From Gammaproteobacteria bacterium (GTDB lineage: Bacteria > Pseudomonadota > Gammaproteobacteria > Arenicellales > JAANXG01): a DNA stretch of 12,847 nt. The stretch covers positions 1-12,847 of the forward strand of contig JAANXG010000005.1 in the NCBI GenBank assembly GCA_018263405.1, read 5' to 3'. Below the pieces are notes generated by a model, which saw only the letters and a program-made list of their open reading frames with translations, made no database searches and was not told the DNA's origin. Made by a program: the position numbers and the translations under genes. Shown piece by piece: positions 6,285-12,618 of this stretch; the stretch's first letter is position 1; each line of letters begins with the position of its first letter.

Positions 6285-7619
6285 ATGTCGTCGTTGACGC
6301 CTAGAGAAATTGTCGAAGAACTGGATAAACATATCATTGGCCAGGATGCCGCCAAGCGTGCGGTGGCGATTGCCTTGAGAAACCGGTGGCGCCGGCAGCA
6401 GGTGCCCGACGAGACGCTGCGCAGCGAAATCACCCCCAAGAATATTCTGATGATCGGGCCCACCGGCGTCGGTAAAACCGAGATCGCCCGCCGTCTGGCC
6501 AAGATGTCCCATTCTCCGTTCACCAAGGTGGAGGCCAGCAAGTTCACCGAAGTGGGTTATGTCGGACGCGAAGTGGATTCGATCATCCGGGATCTCGTGG
6601 ATATGGCCGTGAAAATATCCCGGGAAGATGCCATGGGAAAAGTGAAACCAAGGGCCGAGGATGCCGCCGAGGAGCGTGTCTTGGATATCCTGCTGCCGCC
6701 GGCGCGCGAATACGACGGGACCACCGTGGAATCCGAAGGGGGAGACAGCGCCGCCAGGCAGAAATTCAGAAAAATGCTCAGAGAGGGGAGGTTAAACGAA
6801 AAGGAAATAGAAATCGAGGTGTCCCAGGCGGGCATGGGGGTGGAAATATTCGGTCCGCCCGGCATGGAGGAAATGACCAACCAGTTGCAGGGTATGATGC
6901 AGAACCTCGGCGGGCAGCGCAAAAAGCGGCGCAAGGTTACAGTCAAGGCCGCGATGAAGCTTTTGACCGAGGACGAAGCCTCCAAAATGATCAACGAAGA
7001 AGAAATCAAGGAATGGGCCGTGGAACGTGTCGAGCAGGACGGGATCGTTTTTCTCGACGAACTGGACAAGATCGTAGGGCGGTCCGAAAGCCATGGGCCG
7101 GATGTGTCCAGGGAAGGGGTACAGCGCGATCTGCTGCCGCTGGTGGAAGGGACGACGGTCTCCACCAAGTACGGCATGGTTCGCACCGATCACATTCTGT
7201 TTATCGCATCCGGCGCTTTCCAGCTGTCGAAACCTTCGGACTTGATTCCCGAACTACAGGGCAGGCTGCCTATACGTGTCGAGCTGAATGCATTAACGGC
7301 CGGCGATTTCGTCCGAATTCTCACGGAAACCGACGCCTCCTTGACCGAGCAATACACGGCCCTGATGAACACGGAAAATCTCGGTCTGCGGTTCAGCGAA
7401 GACGGGGTCCGGAGCATTGCCGAGACCGCGTTCCGGGTCAACGAACAAACCGAAAACATCGGCGCCCGGCGGCTGCACACGGTGATGGAGCATGTTCTCG
7501 AAACCGCTTCATTCGAAGCCACCGACCGGAACGAAGAAGTGACCGTAGACGCCGCCTACGTCGACGAACACCTGGGCGACGTCCTGCAGGACGAAGATCT
7601 GACGCGTTACATCCTTTAA
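6285..7619 (+). CDS. hslU: ATP-dependent protease ATPase subunit HslU (ClpY)
   Basis: HslU is the AAA+ unfoldase that feeds substrates into HslV in the cytoplasm. The 444-residue protein is full length (E. coli has 443). It shows Walker A GPTGVGKT (58-65), the pore loop GYVG (91-94), an intermediate domain (about 110-240), Walker B FLDELD (256-261), ELQGRLPIR with the arginine finger (near 324-331), sensor 2 GARRLH (393-398) and the C-terminal DLTRYIL tail that docks into and activates HslV. ATG 6285 follows hslV by one base and has GGAGGT at 6269-6274, inside the hslV end. A TTG at 6267 would extend it by six residues but overlaps that binding site. Confidence 0.97.
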   Translation: MSSLTPREIVEELDKHIIGQDAAKRAVAIALRNRWRRQQVPDETLRSEITPKNILMIGPTGVGKTEIARRLAKMSHSPFTKVEASKFTEVGYVGREVDSIIRDLVDMAVKISREDAMGKVKPRAEDAAEERVLDILLPPAREYDGTTVESEGGDSAARQKFRKMLREGRLNEKEIEIEVSQAGMGVEIFGPPGMEEMTNQLQGMMQNLGGQRKKRRKVTVKAAMKLLTEDEASKMINEEEIKEWAVERVEQDGIVFLDELDKIVGRSESHGPDVSREGVQRDLLPLVEGTTVSTKYGMVRTDHILFIASGAFQLSKPSDLIPELQGRLPIRVELNALTAGDFVRILTETDASLTEQYTALMNTENLGLRFSEDGVRSIAETAFRVNEQTENIGARRLHTVMEHVLETASFEATDRNEEVTVDAAYVDEHLGDVLQDEDLTRYIL

Positions 7620-7633
7620 TTTAAGCATCTGGT

Positions 7634-7653
7634 CCTGCCCAAGGCGGGGCAGG
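7634..7653 (+). other. GC-rich stem-loop after hslU
   Basis: CCTGCCC (7634-7640) pairs with GGGCAGG (7647-7653) around a six-base loop, 14 bases past the hslU stop. There is no T-run after it, so it is unlikely to stop transcription alone. It may protect the hslVU mRNA 3' end or act with Rho. Confidence 0.5.
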
Positions 7654-7673
7654 TCAAACCGAGAAAGATCGAC

Positions 7674-7860
7674 GTTCAAGTGTAATTTCTCAAAAAGTCC
7701 GTGCAATGTCGGCGATCATGTGGGGGTAGGGTTGTCTTTCAGGGACGCTGTAGATACCTCCCTGTACGCTCTGGCGAAAGCCTCCGTGCTTTCGACAGCC
7801 CTGAAAGACAACCCTATCCCCACATTCTTGCACGGGGTTATTGAGAACTTACGTTCAAGT
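7674..7860. repeat. 8-bp target site duplication flanking MITE copy 1
   Basis: GTTCAAGT occurs at 7674-7681, directly before the element, and again at 7853-7860, directly after it. The match can be read as ten bases (ACGTTCAAGT) because the element itself ends in AC. Joining the flanks across the element gives a plausible unbroken hslU-argB spacer, as expected for an insertion. Confidence 0.85.
7682..7852. mobile_element. MITE copy 1 (171 bp), IS66-like ends
   Basis: This non-coding element begins GTAATTTCTC and ends GAGAACTTAC. The two ends are long imperfect inverted repeats that can pair over about 60 bases, including GTGGGGGTAGGG/CCCTATCCCCAC and TTGTCTTTCAGGG/CCCTGAAAGACAA. The left arm has nine extra bases (within 7707-7717). 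An inner hairpin, CGAAAGC/GCTTTCG, caps the structure. GTAA termini and an 8-bp duplication are features of the IS66 family, so I infer a non-autonomous derivative mobilised by an IS66-type transposase elsewhere. A nearly identical copy lies at 12635-12847. The element probably sits in the 3' untranslated region of hslVU mRNA, since the next terminator is at 7895. Confidence 0.85.
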
Positions 7861-7894
7861 TTCGTAATCGCCTTCAGAACTTGGTTTAAAGCGA

Positions 7895-7922
7895 GGGCCG
7901 CGTTACGCGGTCCTTTCTTTTT
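7895..7922 (+). terminator. Intrinsic terminator after hslVU and the MITE
   Basis: GGGCCGCG (7895-7902) pairs with CGCGGTCC (7906-7913), eight pairs with one G-T wobble around a TTA loop, followed directly by TTTCTTTTT (7914-7922). This is a strong Rho-independent terminator on the plus strand. It lies between the MITE and argB, so it should end hslVU transcripts that read through the element and separate argB from them. Confidence 0.85.
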
Positions 7923-7925
7923 GGG

Positions 7926-7931
7926 TATAGT
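7926..7931 (+). promoter_or_regulatory. Possible argB -10 element
   Basis: TATAGT (7926-7931) is a five-of-six match to TATAAT just after the terminator and 34 bases before the TTG start. The -35 position at 17-base spacing (TTACGC, 7903-7908) is poor and lies in the terminator loop and stem. argB needs a promoter after that terminator, which is the main reason to list it. Confidence 0.35.
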
Positions 7932-7965
7932 GCCGGCCATCAGTGTACGCGACCGAGGATCAGCA

Positions 7966-8880
7966 TTGGTTTCCGATAACGACAGAGCACTTGACTTTGC
8001 ACGGGTCCTGACCGAAGCGCTCCCCTACATTCAGCGGTTCCACGGCAAGACTATAGTCATCAAATACGGCGGCAATGCCATGGTGGACTCGGAATTGAAG
8101 CGTGCGTTCGCTCGCGACGTGGTCCTGCTGAAGCTCGTGGGCATCAATCCGGTCATCGTGCATGGCGGCGGACCCCAGATCAGCAGGCTCCTGGACCGTA
8201 TCGGCAAGAAGAGCGAATTTATCGACGGTATGCGCGTCACGGACCAAGAGACCATGGATGTGGTGGAAATGGTGTTGGGCGGACTGGTGAACAAGGATAT
8301 CGTCAACCTGATCAACAGCCATGGTGGTCGGGCGGTGGGGTTATCCGGCAAGGATGGCGGCATGATTCGGGCCCGGCGCATGACTCTGGAGCGTTGCGAC
8401 CCCGAGGCCCGGGCCGAGGCCAAGGCGTCGGAGATCATTGATCTCGGGCATGTAGGGGAAGTGGAGAAGGTCGACCCGGAGGTGGTGAAGACCCTGGACG
8501 AGCAACGGTTTATTCCTGTTATTGCCCCGATCGGCGTGGGGGAGGACGGCCACACCTACAACATCAACGCCGATACAGTGGCGGGAAAACTCGCTATTAC
8601 CCTGAACGCTGAAAAACTGATGCTACTGACCAATACCGCCGGTGTGCTGGACCCGAGCGGGGCGTTGCTCACGGGATTGAGTGCCGCCGATGTGGAAGCT
8701 TACGTCGCCGATGGTACGATCAGCGGTGGCATGCTGCCGAAGATTCGCTGTGCCCTGGATGCCGTCAACAGCGGCGTGCGCGGCGCCCATATTATCGATG
8801 GACGAGCCCCCCATGCCGTGCTGCTGGAAATTTTCACGGACTCCGGAATCGGGACGCTGATCAACCGGTCAGGCGGCTGA
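7966..8880 (+). CDS. argB: Acetylglutamate kinase (TTG start)
   Basis: ArgB phosphorylates N-acetyl-L-glutamate, the second step of arginine synthesis, in the cytoplasm. From TTG 7966 the protein has 304 residues, close to Pseudomonas ArgB (301). It shows KYGGNAM (33-39) and HGGGPQI (66-72) for nucleotide binding, FIDGMRVTDQETMDVVEMVLGG, the VGLSGKDGGMIRA segment, NINADTVAGKLA, and GGMLPKIRCALDAV near the end. An N-terminal helix (ALDFARVLTEALPYIQRF) before the kinase core is the trait of hexameric, arginine-inhibited enzymes, so feedback inhibition is likely. The TTG is preceded by GAGGA (7955-7959) at six bases. The frame stays open back to an ATG at 7720 inside the MITE; that start is rejected. 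The 3' end overlaps the convergent acyltransferase gene by 20 bases. Confidence 0.93.
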   Translation: MVSDNDRALDFARVLTEALPYIQRFHGKTIVIKYGGNAMVDSELKRAFARDVVLLKLVGINPVIVHGGGPQISRLLDRIGKKSEFIDGMRVTDQETMDVVEMVLGGLVNKDIVNLINSHGGRAVGLSGKDGGMIRARRMTLERCDPEARAEAKASEIIDLGHVGEVEKVDPEVVKTLDEQRFIPVIAPIGVGEDGHTYNINADTVAGKLAITLNAEKLMLLTNTAGVLDPSGALLTGLSAADVEAYVADGTISGGMLPKIRCALDAVNSGVRGAHIIDGRAPHAVLLEIFTDSGIGTLINRSGG

Positions 8881-9535
8881 GTTCCTCCCGGTGACCGGCC
8901 GCCGTCAGGCAGGTCCGGGTGTTTGTCGACATGCGTTGTTGAAGCGCATCGAGAGCCGTCGATTCGCCACCGGGAATTTCGTCGCGCGTCACGTGCAGGG
9001 GTTCTCCGATGTATTCATATATCGTGGCAAATGGTTTCGGGATCTTGTGCCGGTCCCAACTGCGGATCCGCCACTGCCGATTGGCTTCGAGCTCGTAGGG
9101 AACCAGTGCACAACCTGACAATGCCGCGATCCGCAAAGCGCCGCCCTGGCATTGGTATACCGGACCGCGGGGACCGTCCGGCGTCATGGCGCCGTCGGCG
9201 CCGGCCCGAAGGGCGCGCACCATGTCTCGGACCGCCTGACCGCCGCGAAACGACGAGGATCCGCGGACGGGCACATTGCCAAGTTTTTCAATGGCGCGGG
9301 CGATCAGTTCGCCGTCTCGGCTGGCGCTGGCCATCATTGCCATTCGCCGATTACGCAGCCGGCACACCGTCATCGCGGTATTCCCGTGCCAACAGCAATA
9401 CAGCAATGCTTGTCCCCGTGTCTTCAATGCCCGTATAGACTCTTCGCCTTCAGTGCGTACGGTGCAGGTGAGCATGATGGTTGTCATAACCCACTTGTAG
9501 AGCGGGGGTATCGTGGCCAGAGTGAACGCGTTCAA
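8861..9535 (-). CDS. DUF374 (COG2121) lysophospholipid acyltransferase-like protein
   Basis: Members of this family are annotated as lysophospholipid acyltransferase-like enzymes of the membrane; their exact substrates are not settled. From TTG 9535 the protein has 224 residues. A hydrophobic N-terminal segment (about 3-24) is followed by the conserved WHG (49-51), SRDGE (72-76, in ASRDGELIARAIEKLG), the VRGSSSFRGG glycine-rich turn, TPDGPRGP (118-125), and RSWDRHKIPKPF. The start is uncertain: TTG 9535 keeps the whole N-terminal helix, while ATG 9487 would give 208 residues. No upstream ATG or GTG is available without deep overlap with the preceding gene. It is the last gene of a three-gene minus-strand cluster and overlaps the argB end by 20 bases. 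Confidence 0.82.
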   Translation of the reverse strand: MNAFTLATIPPLYKWVMTTIMLTCTVRTEGEESIRALKTRGQALLYCCWHGNTAMTVCRLRNRRMAMMASASRDGELIARAIEKLGNVPVRGSSSFRGGQAVRDMVRALRAGADGAMTPDGPRGPVYQCQGGALRIAALSGCALVPYELEANRQWRIRSWDRHKIPKPFATIYEYIGEPLHVTRDEIPGGESTALDALQQRMSTNTRTCLTAAGHREELSRLTG

Positions 9536-9578
9536 TGCGGAGCGGGCGCCTCGAGGTAGTCGGTGAACGGTGCCGCCA

Positions 9579-10646
9579 TTATTTCTTGCTGCCGGGTAGA
9601 CGCTCGACTTGCCTCTCGAGATTTCGTACCCGCCGCAGCAGACCGTACAGCTTCTTGAACACCGATATGTTGCGGGTATAGTCCTTGAAAGGCTGGGCCG
9701 GTCCGGCGGCGTACGTACCAGGTTCGGTAATGTCCTCACTGACGCCGGCACGGTGCACCAGGATTACGTCGTCGGCAATGGTTTTATGATCCACAACGCC
9801 GGTTTGACCACTGGCTAATACTCGTTTCCCGAAACGGGTTGACCCGGAAATGCCCGTATGGGCAACCAGTACGCAATCTTCGTCGATGAATACGTTGTGT
9901 GCTAAATGGCACAGGGCATCGATTTTAGTACCGCGCGCAATCCGCGTTTCACCATAGGTGGCACGGTCGATGGTTGTATTCGCCGACACCATTACGTCAT
10001 CTTCCAACACGACGATACCTTTCTGTGGAATGCGGTGGTAGCGCTTGTCTTCATCCCGGGCGAAGCCGAATCCCTCGGCACCGATGACGCAGCCGGGCTT
10101 GAGCCGTACCCGCCGGCCGATGCGACAATGGCGGCCGATAAACACGCCGGCCAGGACAAGTGTGTCGTGGCCGATTACGACTCCCGTTTCGATGGTCGCG
10201 TTTGCCTGCACCACCACTCCTTCACCCAACACGACGTCCCGGCCGACCACGGCGCCCGGGCCGATCGTGACGCTGTCCGGCGTCTTCACGGATTCATGGA
10301 TGACAGCACTGGGATGGACGCGGGGCCATTCATGATTGTGGTAATCGATATCGTCGAAGGCTTGGCGCATAAAGGCATGGGCGAGTTTGACATCTCGACT
10401 GACCACGAGTCCTAGTCCGTCTACGTCTTTCAGCGCTTCGGCCATGGTTTCGGTCGTGACCACTACCGCCGGCGGTGAACGGCGCAGTTCATCGATCCAG
10501 TCCAGGTCATCGGTAAATACAGCGCTGCTTGATGTATACCGTTCCACCGGAGAAAATTCGTTGAACCGGACATCGGGTCTATGCGCTTCGTTGGCATGGG
10601 GTGTGTCTTTGAATCTCTCGAATAACTCGCCAACAGAGATGCTCAT
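9579..10646 (-). CDS. LpxD-like UDP-3-O-acylglucosamine N-acyltransferase family protein
   Basis: LpxD adds the N-linked acyl chain to UDP-3-O-acyl-glucosamine in lipid A synthesis. The 355-residue protein has an N-terminal uridine-binding-like domain (about 1-105). A left-handed beta-helix of hexapeptide repeats (about 108-305) includes IGAEGFGFARDEDKRYHRIPQKG (188-210), ANTTIDRATYGETRI, and LAHNV, with His250 at the LpxD catalytic position. His287 also has an LpxD counterpart. The C-terminal acyl-carrier-protein-binding helix follows TEPGTYAAGPAQPFKDY. ATG 10646 gives the family-like MSISVGELFE; ATG 10667 is an alternative. It is not in the usual bamA-lpxD-fabZ-lpxA cluster but between a transporter and a DUF374 gene, so it may be a paralog acting on a different nucleotide sugar or glycolipid. 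Confidence 0.85.
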   Translation of the reverse strand: MSISVGELFERFKDTPHANEAHRPDVRFNEFSPVERYTSSSAVFTDDLDWIDELRRSPPAVVVTTETMAEALKDVDGLGLVVSRDVKLAHAFMRQAFDDIDYHNHEWPRVHPSAVIHESVKTPDSVTIGPGAVVGRDVVLGEGVVVQANATIETGVVIGHDTLVLAGVFIGRHCRIGRRVRLKPGCVIGAEGFGFARDEDKRYHRIPQKGIVVLEDDVMVSANTTIDRATYGETRIARGTKIDALCHLAHNVFIDEDCVLVAHTGISGSTRFGKRVLASGQTGVVDHKTIADDVILVHRAGVSEDITEPGTYAAGPAQPFKDYTRNISVFKKLYGLLRRVRNLERQVERLPGSKK

Positions 10647-10668
10647 GGTTATAGTCTCGCTGTTCATT

Positions 10669-11940
10669 CTAGATAGCAGTCGGCACGGTTTTGTCCGCTT
10701 GTTGAATATTAACCCGGGCCAACAATAGCGCTCCTGCCGCAAACAAGACCAACAATACCAATATTGAAACCCGGCTGCTGCCGCTGAGCACCGCCATCCA
10801 CCCTACCATCACCGGTCCCAGCACCGCCGCGAATTTGCCCAGCAGGTTGTAAAAGCCGAAGAATTCAGCGGCGGCTTTTCTGGGGATCAGTCGGGCGTAA
10901 AGCGAGCGACTCAAGGCCTGTACGCCACCTTGAACGAGGCCGATGGCGATGGCCATACCGTAAAACTCCCAGACTTGGTCCATGGTAAACGCCCACAGGG
11001 TAATGCCGGCGTAGGCGCCCAAACCGATCGAAATACCTCGTTTCGGGCCGATGCGCTGCCCGAGCCACCCGAAGCCCAATGCCGCCGGAAAACCGACAAA
11101 CTGGACGATCAGCAATGCCGCGATCAGATCCTTGGCGTCGAATCCAAGGGCCAACCCGTAATCCACCGCCATACGGACGATAGTGTCCACGGCGTCGATG
11201 TACAACCAATAGGCGAGCAGGAATGTGACGACTTCCCGGTACTGGCGCACCCGGCCCACGGTGGTGCGCAGTTGACGCCAGCCGCCGCGCACGGCGGCGG
11301 CCCAGGCGACATCCGTGCGTGGCGGGCGCTCGGCGACATACACGCCCAGCGGAATGGCGAACAGCGCCCACCACAGCGCGGTGACCAGGAAGGACAGCTT
11401 TACGGCCTGGTCCACGGAATCCAGTGCGAACCAAGCGGGGTGCAGGGTCATGACCACGCAGAGGGCAAACAGGATGCCGCCGCCCAGGTAACCCAGGCTG
11501 AAACCGAGGGATGACGCCCATTCGTAGCGGCGGGGTGGTGCGACACTGACGATGAGAGCGTCATAAAACACGTTGGCGCCCGCGAAGCCGATCGCCGCGA
11601 TGACGTATGCCGTGGCCGCAACCGGCCAATCGCCCTTGCCCACCCCCGCGAGGGAGGCGGTAAACAGAACCCCGACCCCTGCGAAAAACAGCAACAGGCG
11701 CTTTTTGTAAGCGCCCTGGTCGGCGATGGCGCCCAGCACCGGAGCCAGCGCCAACACCAGCAAACTCGACAGCGAGTTCGCCACGCCCAGGCGAAACGTA
11801 CTTTCCGTGGCCGGTACTCCGGCGCTCCAGTACTCTTTGAAGAAGATGGGAAAGAAGCCCGCGATCACCGTGGTGGCGAACGCGGAGTTGGCCCAATCGT
11901 AAAACGCCCAGGACCAGATCTTCTTGGCGTTTCGGGTCAA
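10669..11940 (-). CDS. UMF1/Atg22-type MFS transporter (COG2270)
   Basis: This inner-membrane protein of the major facilitator superfamily has 423 residues and about 12 hydrophobic segments. The family-specific N-terminus KKIWSWAFYDWANSAFATTVIAGFFPIFF, with its DWANSAF core (15-21), identifies the UMF1/Atg22 group. The tail shows GVQALSRSLYARLIPRKAAAEFFGFYNLLGKFAAVLGP, also typical. Fungal Atg22 exports amino acids from vacuoles, but bacterial members have no settled substrate. The start is TTG at 11940 with AAGG (11950-11947) six bases upstream; no ATG exists before the first membrane segment. The next gene begins 22 bases after its stop (or one base, with the alternative ATG), so this is the first gene of the minus-strand operon. 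Confidence 0.88.
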   Translation of the reverse strand: MTRNAKKIWSWAFYDWANSAFATTVIAGFFPIFFKEYWSAGVPATESTFRLGVANSLSSLLVLALAPVLGAIADQGAYKKRLLLFFAGVGVLFTASLAGVGKGDWPVAATAYVIAAIGFAGANVFYDALIVSVAPPRRYEWASSLGFSLGYLGGGILFALCVVMTLHPAWFALDSVDQAVKLSFLVTALWWALFAIPLGVYVAERPPRTDVAWAAAVRGGWRQLRTTVGRVRQYREVVTFLLAYWLYIDAVDTIVRMAVDYGLALGFDAKDLIAALLIVQFVGFPAALGFGWLGQRIGPKRGISIGLGAYAGITLWAFTMDQVWEFYGMAIAIGLVQGGVQALSRSLYARLIPRKAAAEFFGFYNLLGKFAAVLGPVMVGWMAVLSGSSRVSILVLLVLFAAGALLLARVNIQQADKTVPTAI

Positions 11941-12081
11941 TTAGCGCCTTAATTCGTGCGCGATTGTGGGCCGGGGGGGCGCGAATCCCTGTCCCGGGTA
12001 TCGTCGGAAAGTTCGTCAATCGATTCGTGGCAACCTTCGTTCACCACATTAATCTCCACAACATATTGGACAAAGCGGCGT

Positions 12082-12110
12082 ATTCTAGCGCCCGTTAAAC
12101 GCCTGTTGAA
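12082..12110 (-). promoter_or_regulatory. Possible promoter of the minus-strand transporter operon
   Basis: Read on the minus strand, TAGAAT (12087-12082) is a good -10 hexamer, with TTCAAC (12110-12105) 17 bases upstream as a three-of-six -35. Transcription would start near 12075 and leave a leader of about 135 bases before the TTG at 11940. A GTG-initiated 32-codon reading frame with its own GGAG site lies in that leader (11949-12047). Confidence 0.4.
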
Positions 12111-12218
12111 ATCCAAGGATTGAATACTATCATTACGCCTGGAACTTGCCTGCCTCCCGTCTTTATCGGAACAGGTGGCGCGGGTCGGAAAAATCGAAAT
12201 AAAACAGAGAACCATTCC

Positions 12219-12446
12219 ATGCTGGACAAACATGAACAATGGCGTGCGCTTTGCGATGAGCACGAAGTCGCGCGCGCCACGTACTTCGCTAATTCCCGAA
12301 TACTGACCGACAAGTATGCCCGGGTTTTCCAAGGGGACCTCGGCGTTACGCCCATGGAGCATGAAATTACCCGCGCCCGGGTGGCTCGGGAGAAATGGGA
12401 GGACGTCAGAAGGCGCATGGACGAATTCATAATGAACAATATATGA
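12219..12446 (+). CDS. Small hypothetical protein, 75 residues
   Basis: I do not recognise a characterised function. The 75-residue protein is soluble, charged and probably all-helical, starting MLDKHEQWRALCDEHEVARATYF and ending REKWEDVRRRMDEFIMNNI. The heptad-like spacing of charged and hydrophobic residues suggests a small coiled-coil or helical bundle. The Trp-Glu-Asp-Val-(Arg/Lys)-Arg-Arg-Met-Asp-Glu-Phe ending resembles short uncharacterised gammaproteobacterial proteins I recall, but I cannot verify that here. ATG 12219 is preferred over the longer in-frame ATG at 12120: the added 33 residues look non-coding, and a modest AGAGA site (12206-12210) lies eight bases upstream of 12219. It is divergent from the transporter operon. 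Confidence 0.6.
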   Translation: MLDKHEQWRALCDEHEVARATYFANSRILTDKYARVFQGDLGVTPMEHEITRARVAREKWEDVRRRMDEFIMNNI

Positions 12447-12453
12447 TCGATTC

Positions 12454-12470
12454 TAGTGTACCCCGTCACT
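12454..12470. repeat. TGTACCCCGTC motif, copy 3
   Basis: TAGTGTACCCCGTCACT is identical over 17 bases to 851-867. The inverted part is shorter here (AGTG/CACT) because the flanks differ. It begins eight bases after the stop of the small hypothetical gene, much as copy 1 abuts the end of tatB. It lies between that gene and the 3' end of tRNA-Arg. Confidence 0.65.
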
Positions 12471-12530
12471 GATATTGTAACGTTCAGCGGCCCGGAAAGC
12501 GGTCATCCGCGGCGTTATGTCTCTTGGGAA

Positions 12531-12607
12531 TGGCGCGCCCAAGAGGATTCGAACCTCTGACCTTTGGCTTCGGAGGCCAACGCTCTATCCAACTGAGCTA
12601 TGGGCGC
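12531..12607 (-). tRNA. tRNA-Arg, anticodon CCG
   Basis: Read on the minus strand, 77 bases fold as a standard tRNA. The acceptor GCGCCCA pairs with TGGGCGC, followed by discriminator G and an encoded CCA. The D-arm has GCTC...GAGC. The anticodon stem TTGGC/GCCAA encloses the loop CTCCGAA, giving anticodon CCG, which reads CGG. The T-arm has AGAGG/CCTCT around TTCGAAT. Variable loop and length fit tRNA-Arg. Confidence 0.97.
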
Positions 12608-12618
12608 GAATACAAGTG

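Noticed and set aside
5864..6547. Minus-strand ORF of 227 codons
   Set aside because: It is a shadow of hslV and hslU with no recognisable domain.
7720..7965. N-terminal extension of argB from 7720
   Set aside because: It crosses the MITE end and an intrinsic terminator; TTG 7966 has a ribosome binding site and matches ArgB N-termini.
12095..12469. Minus-strand ORF opposite the small hypothetical gene
   Set aside because: There is no ribosome binding site and no recognisable motif. The plus-strand reading has a better start and protein-like composition, though neither is certain.
12499..12510. GCGG/CCGC hairpin as a tRNA-Arg terminator on the minus strand
   Set aside because: It has only four base pairs and a very short T-run; too weak to call.
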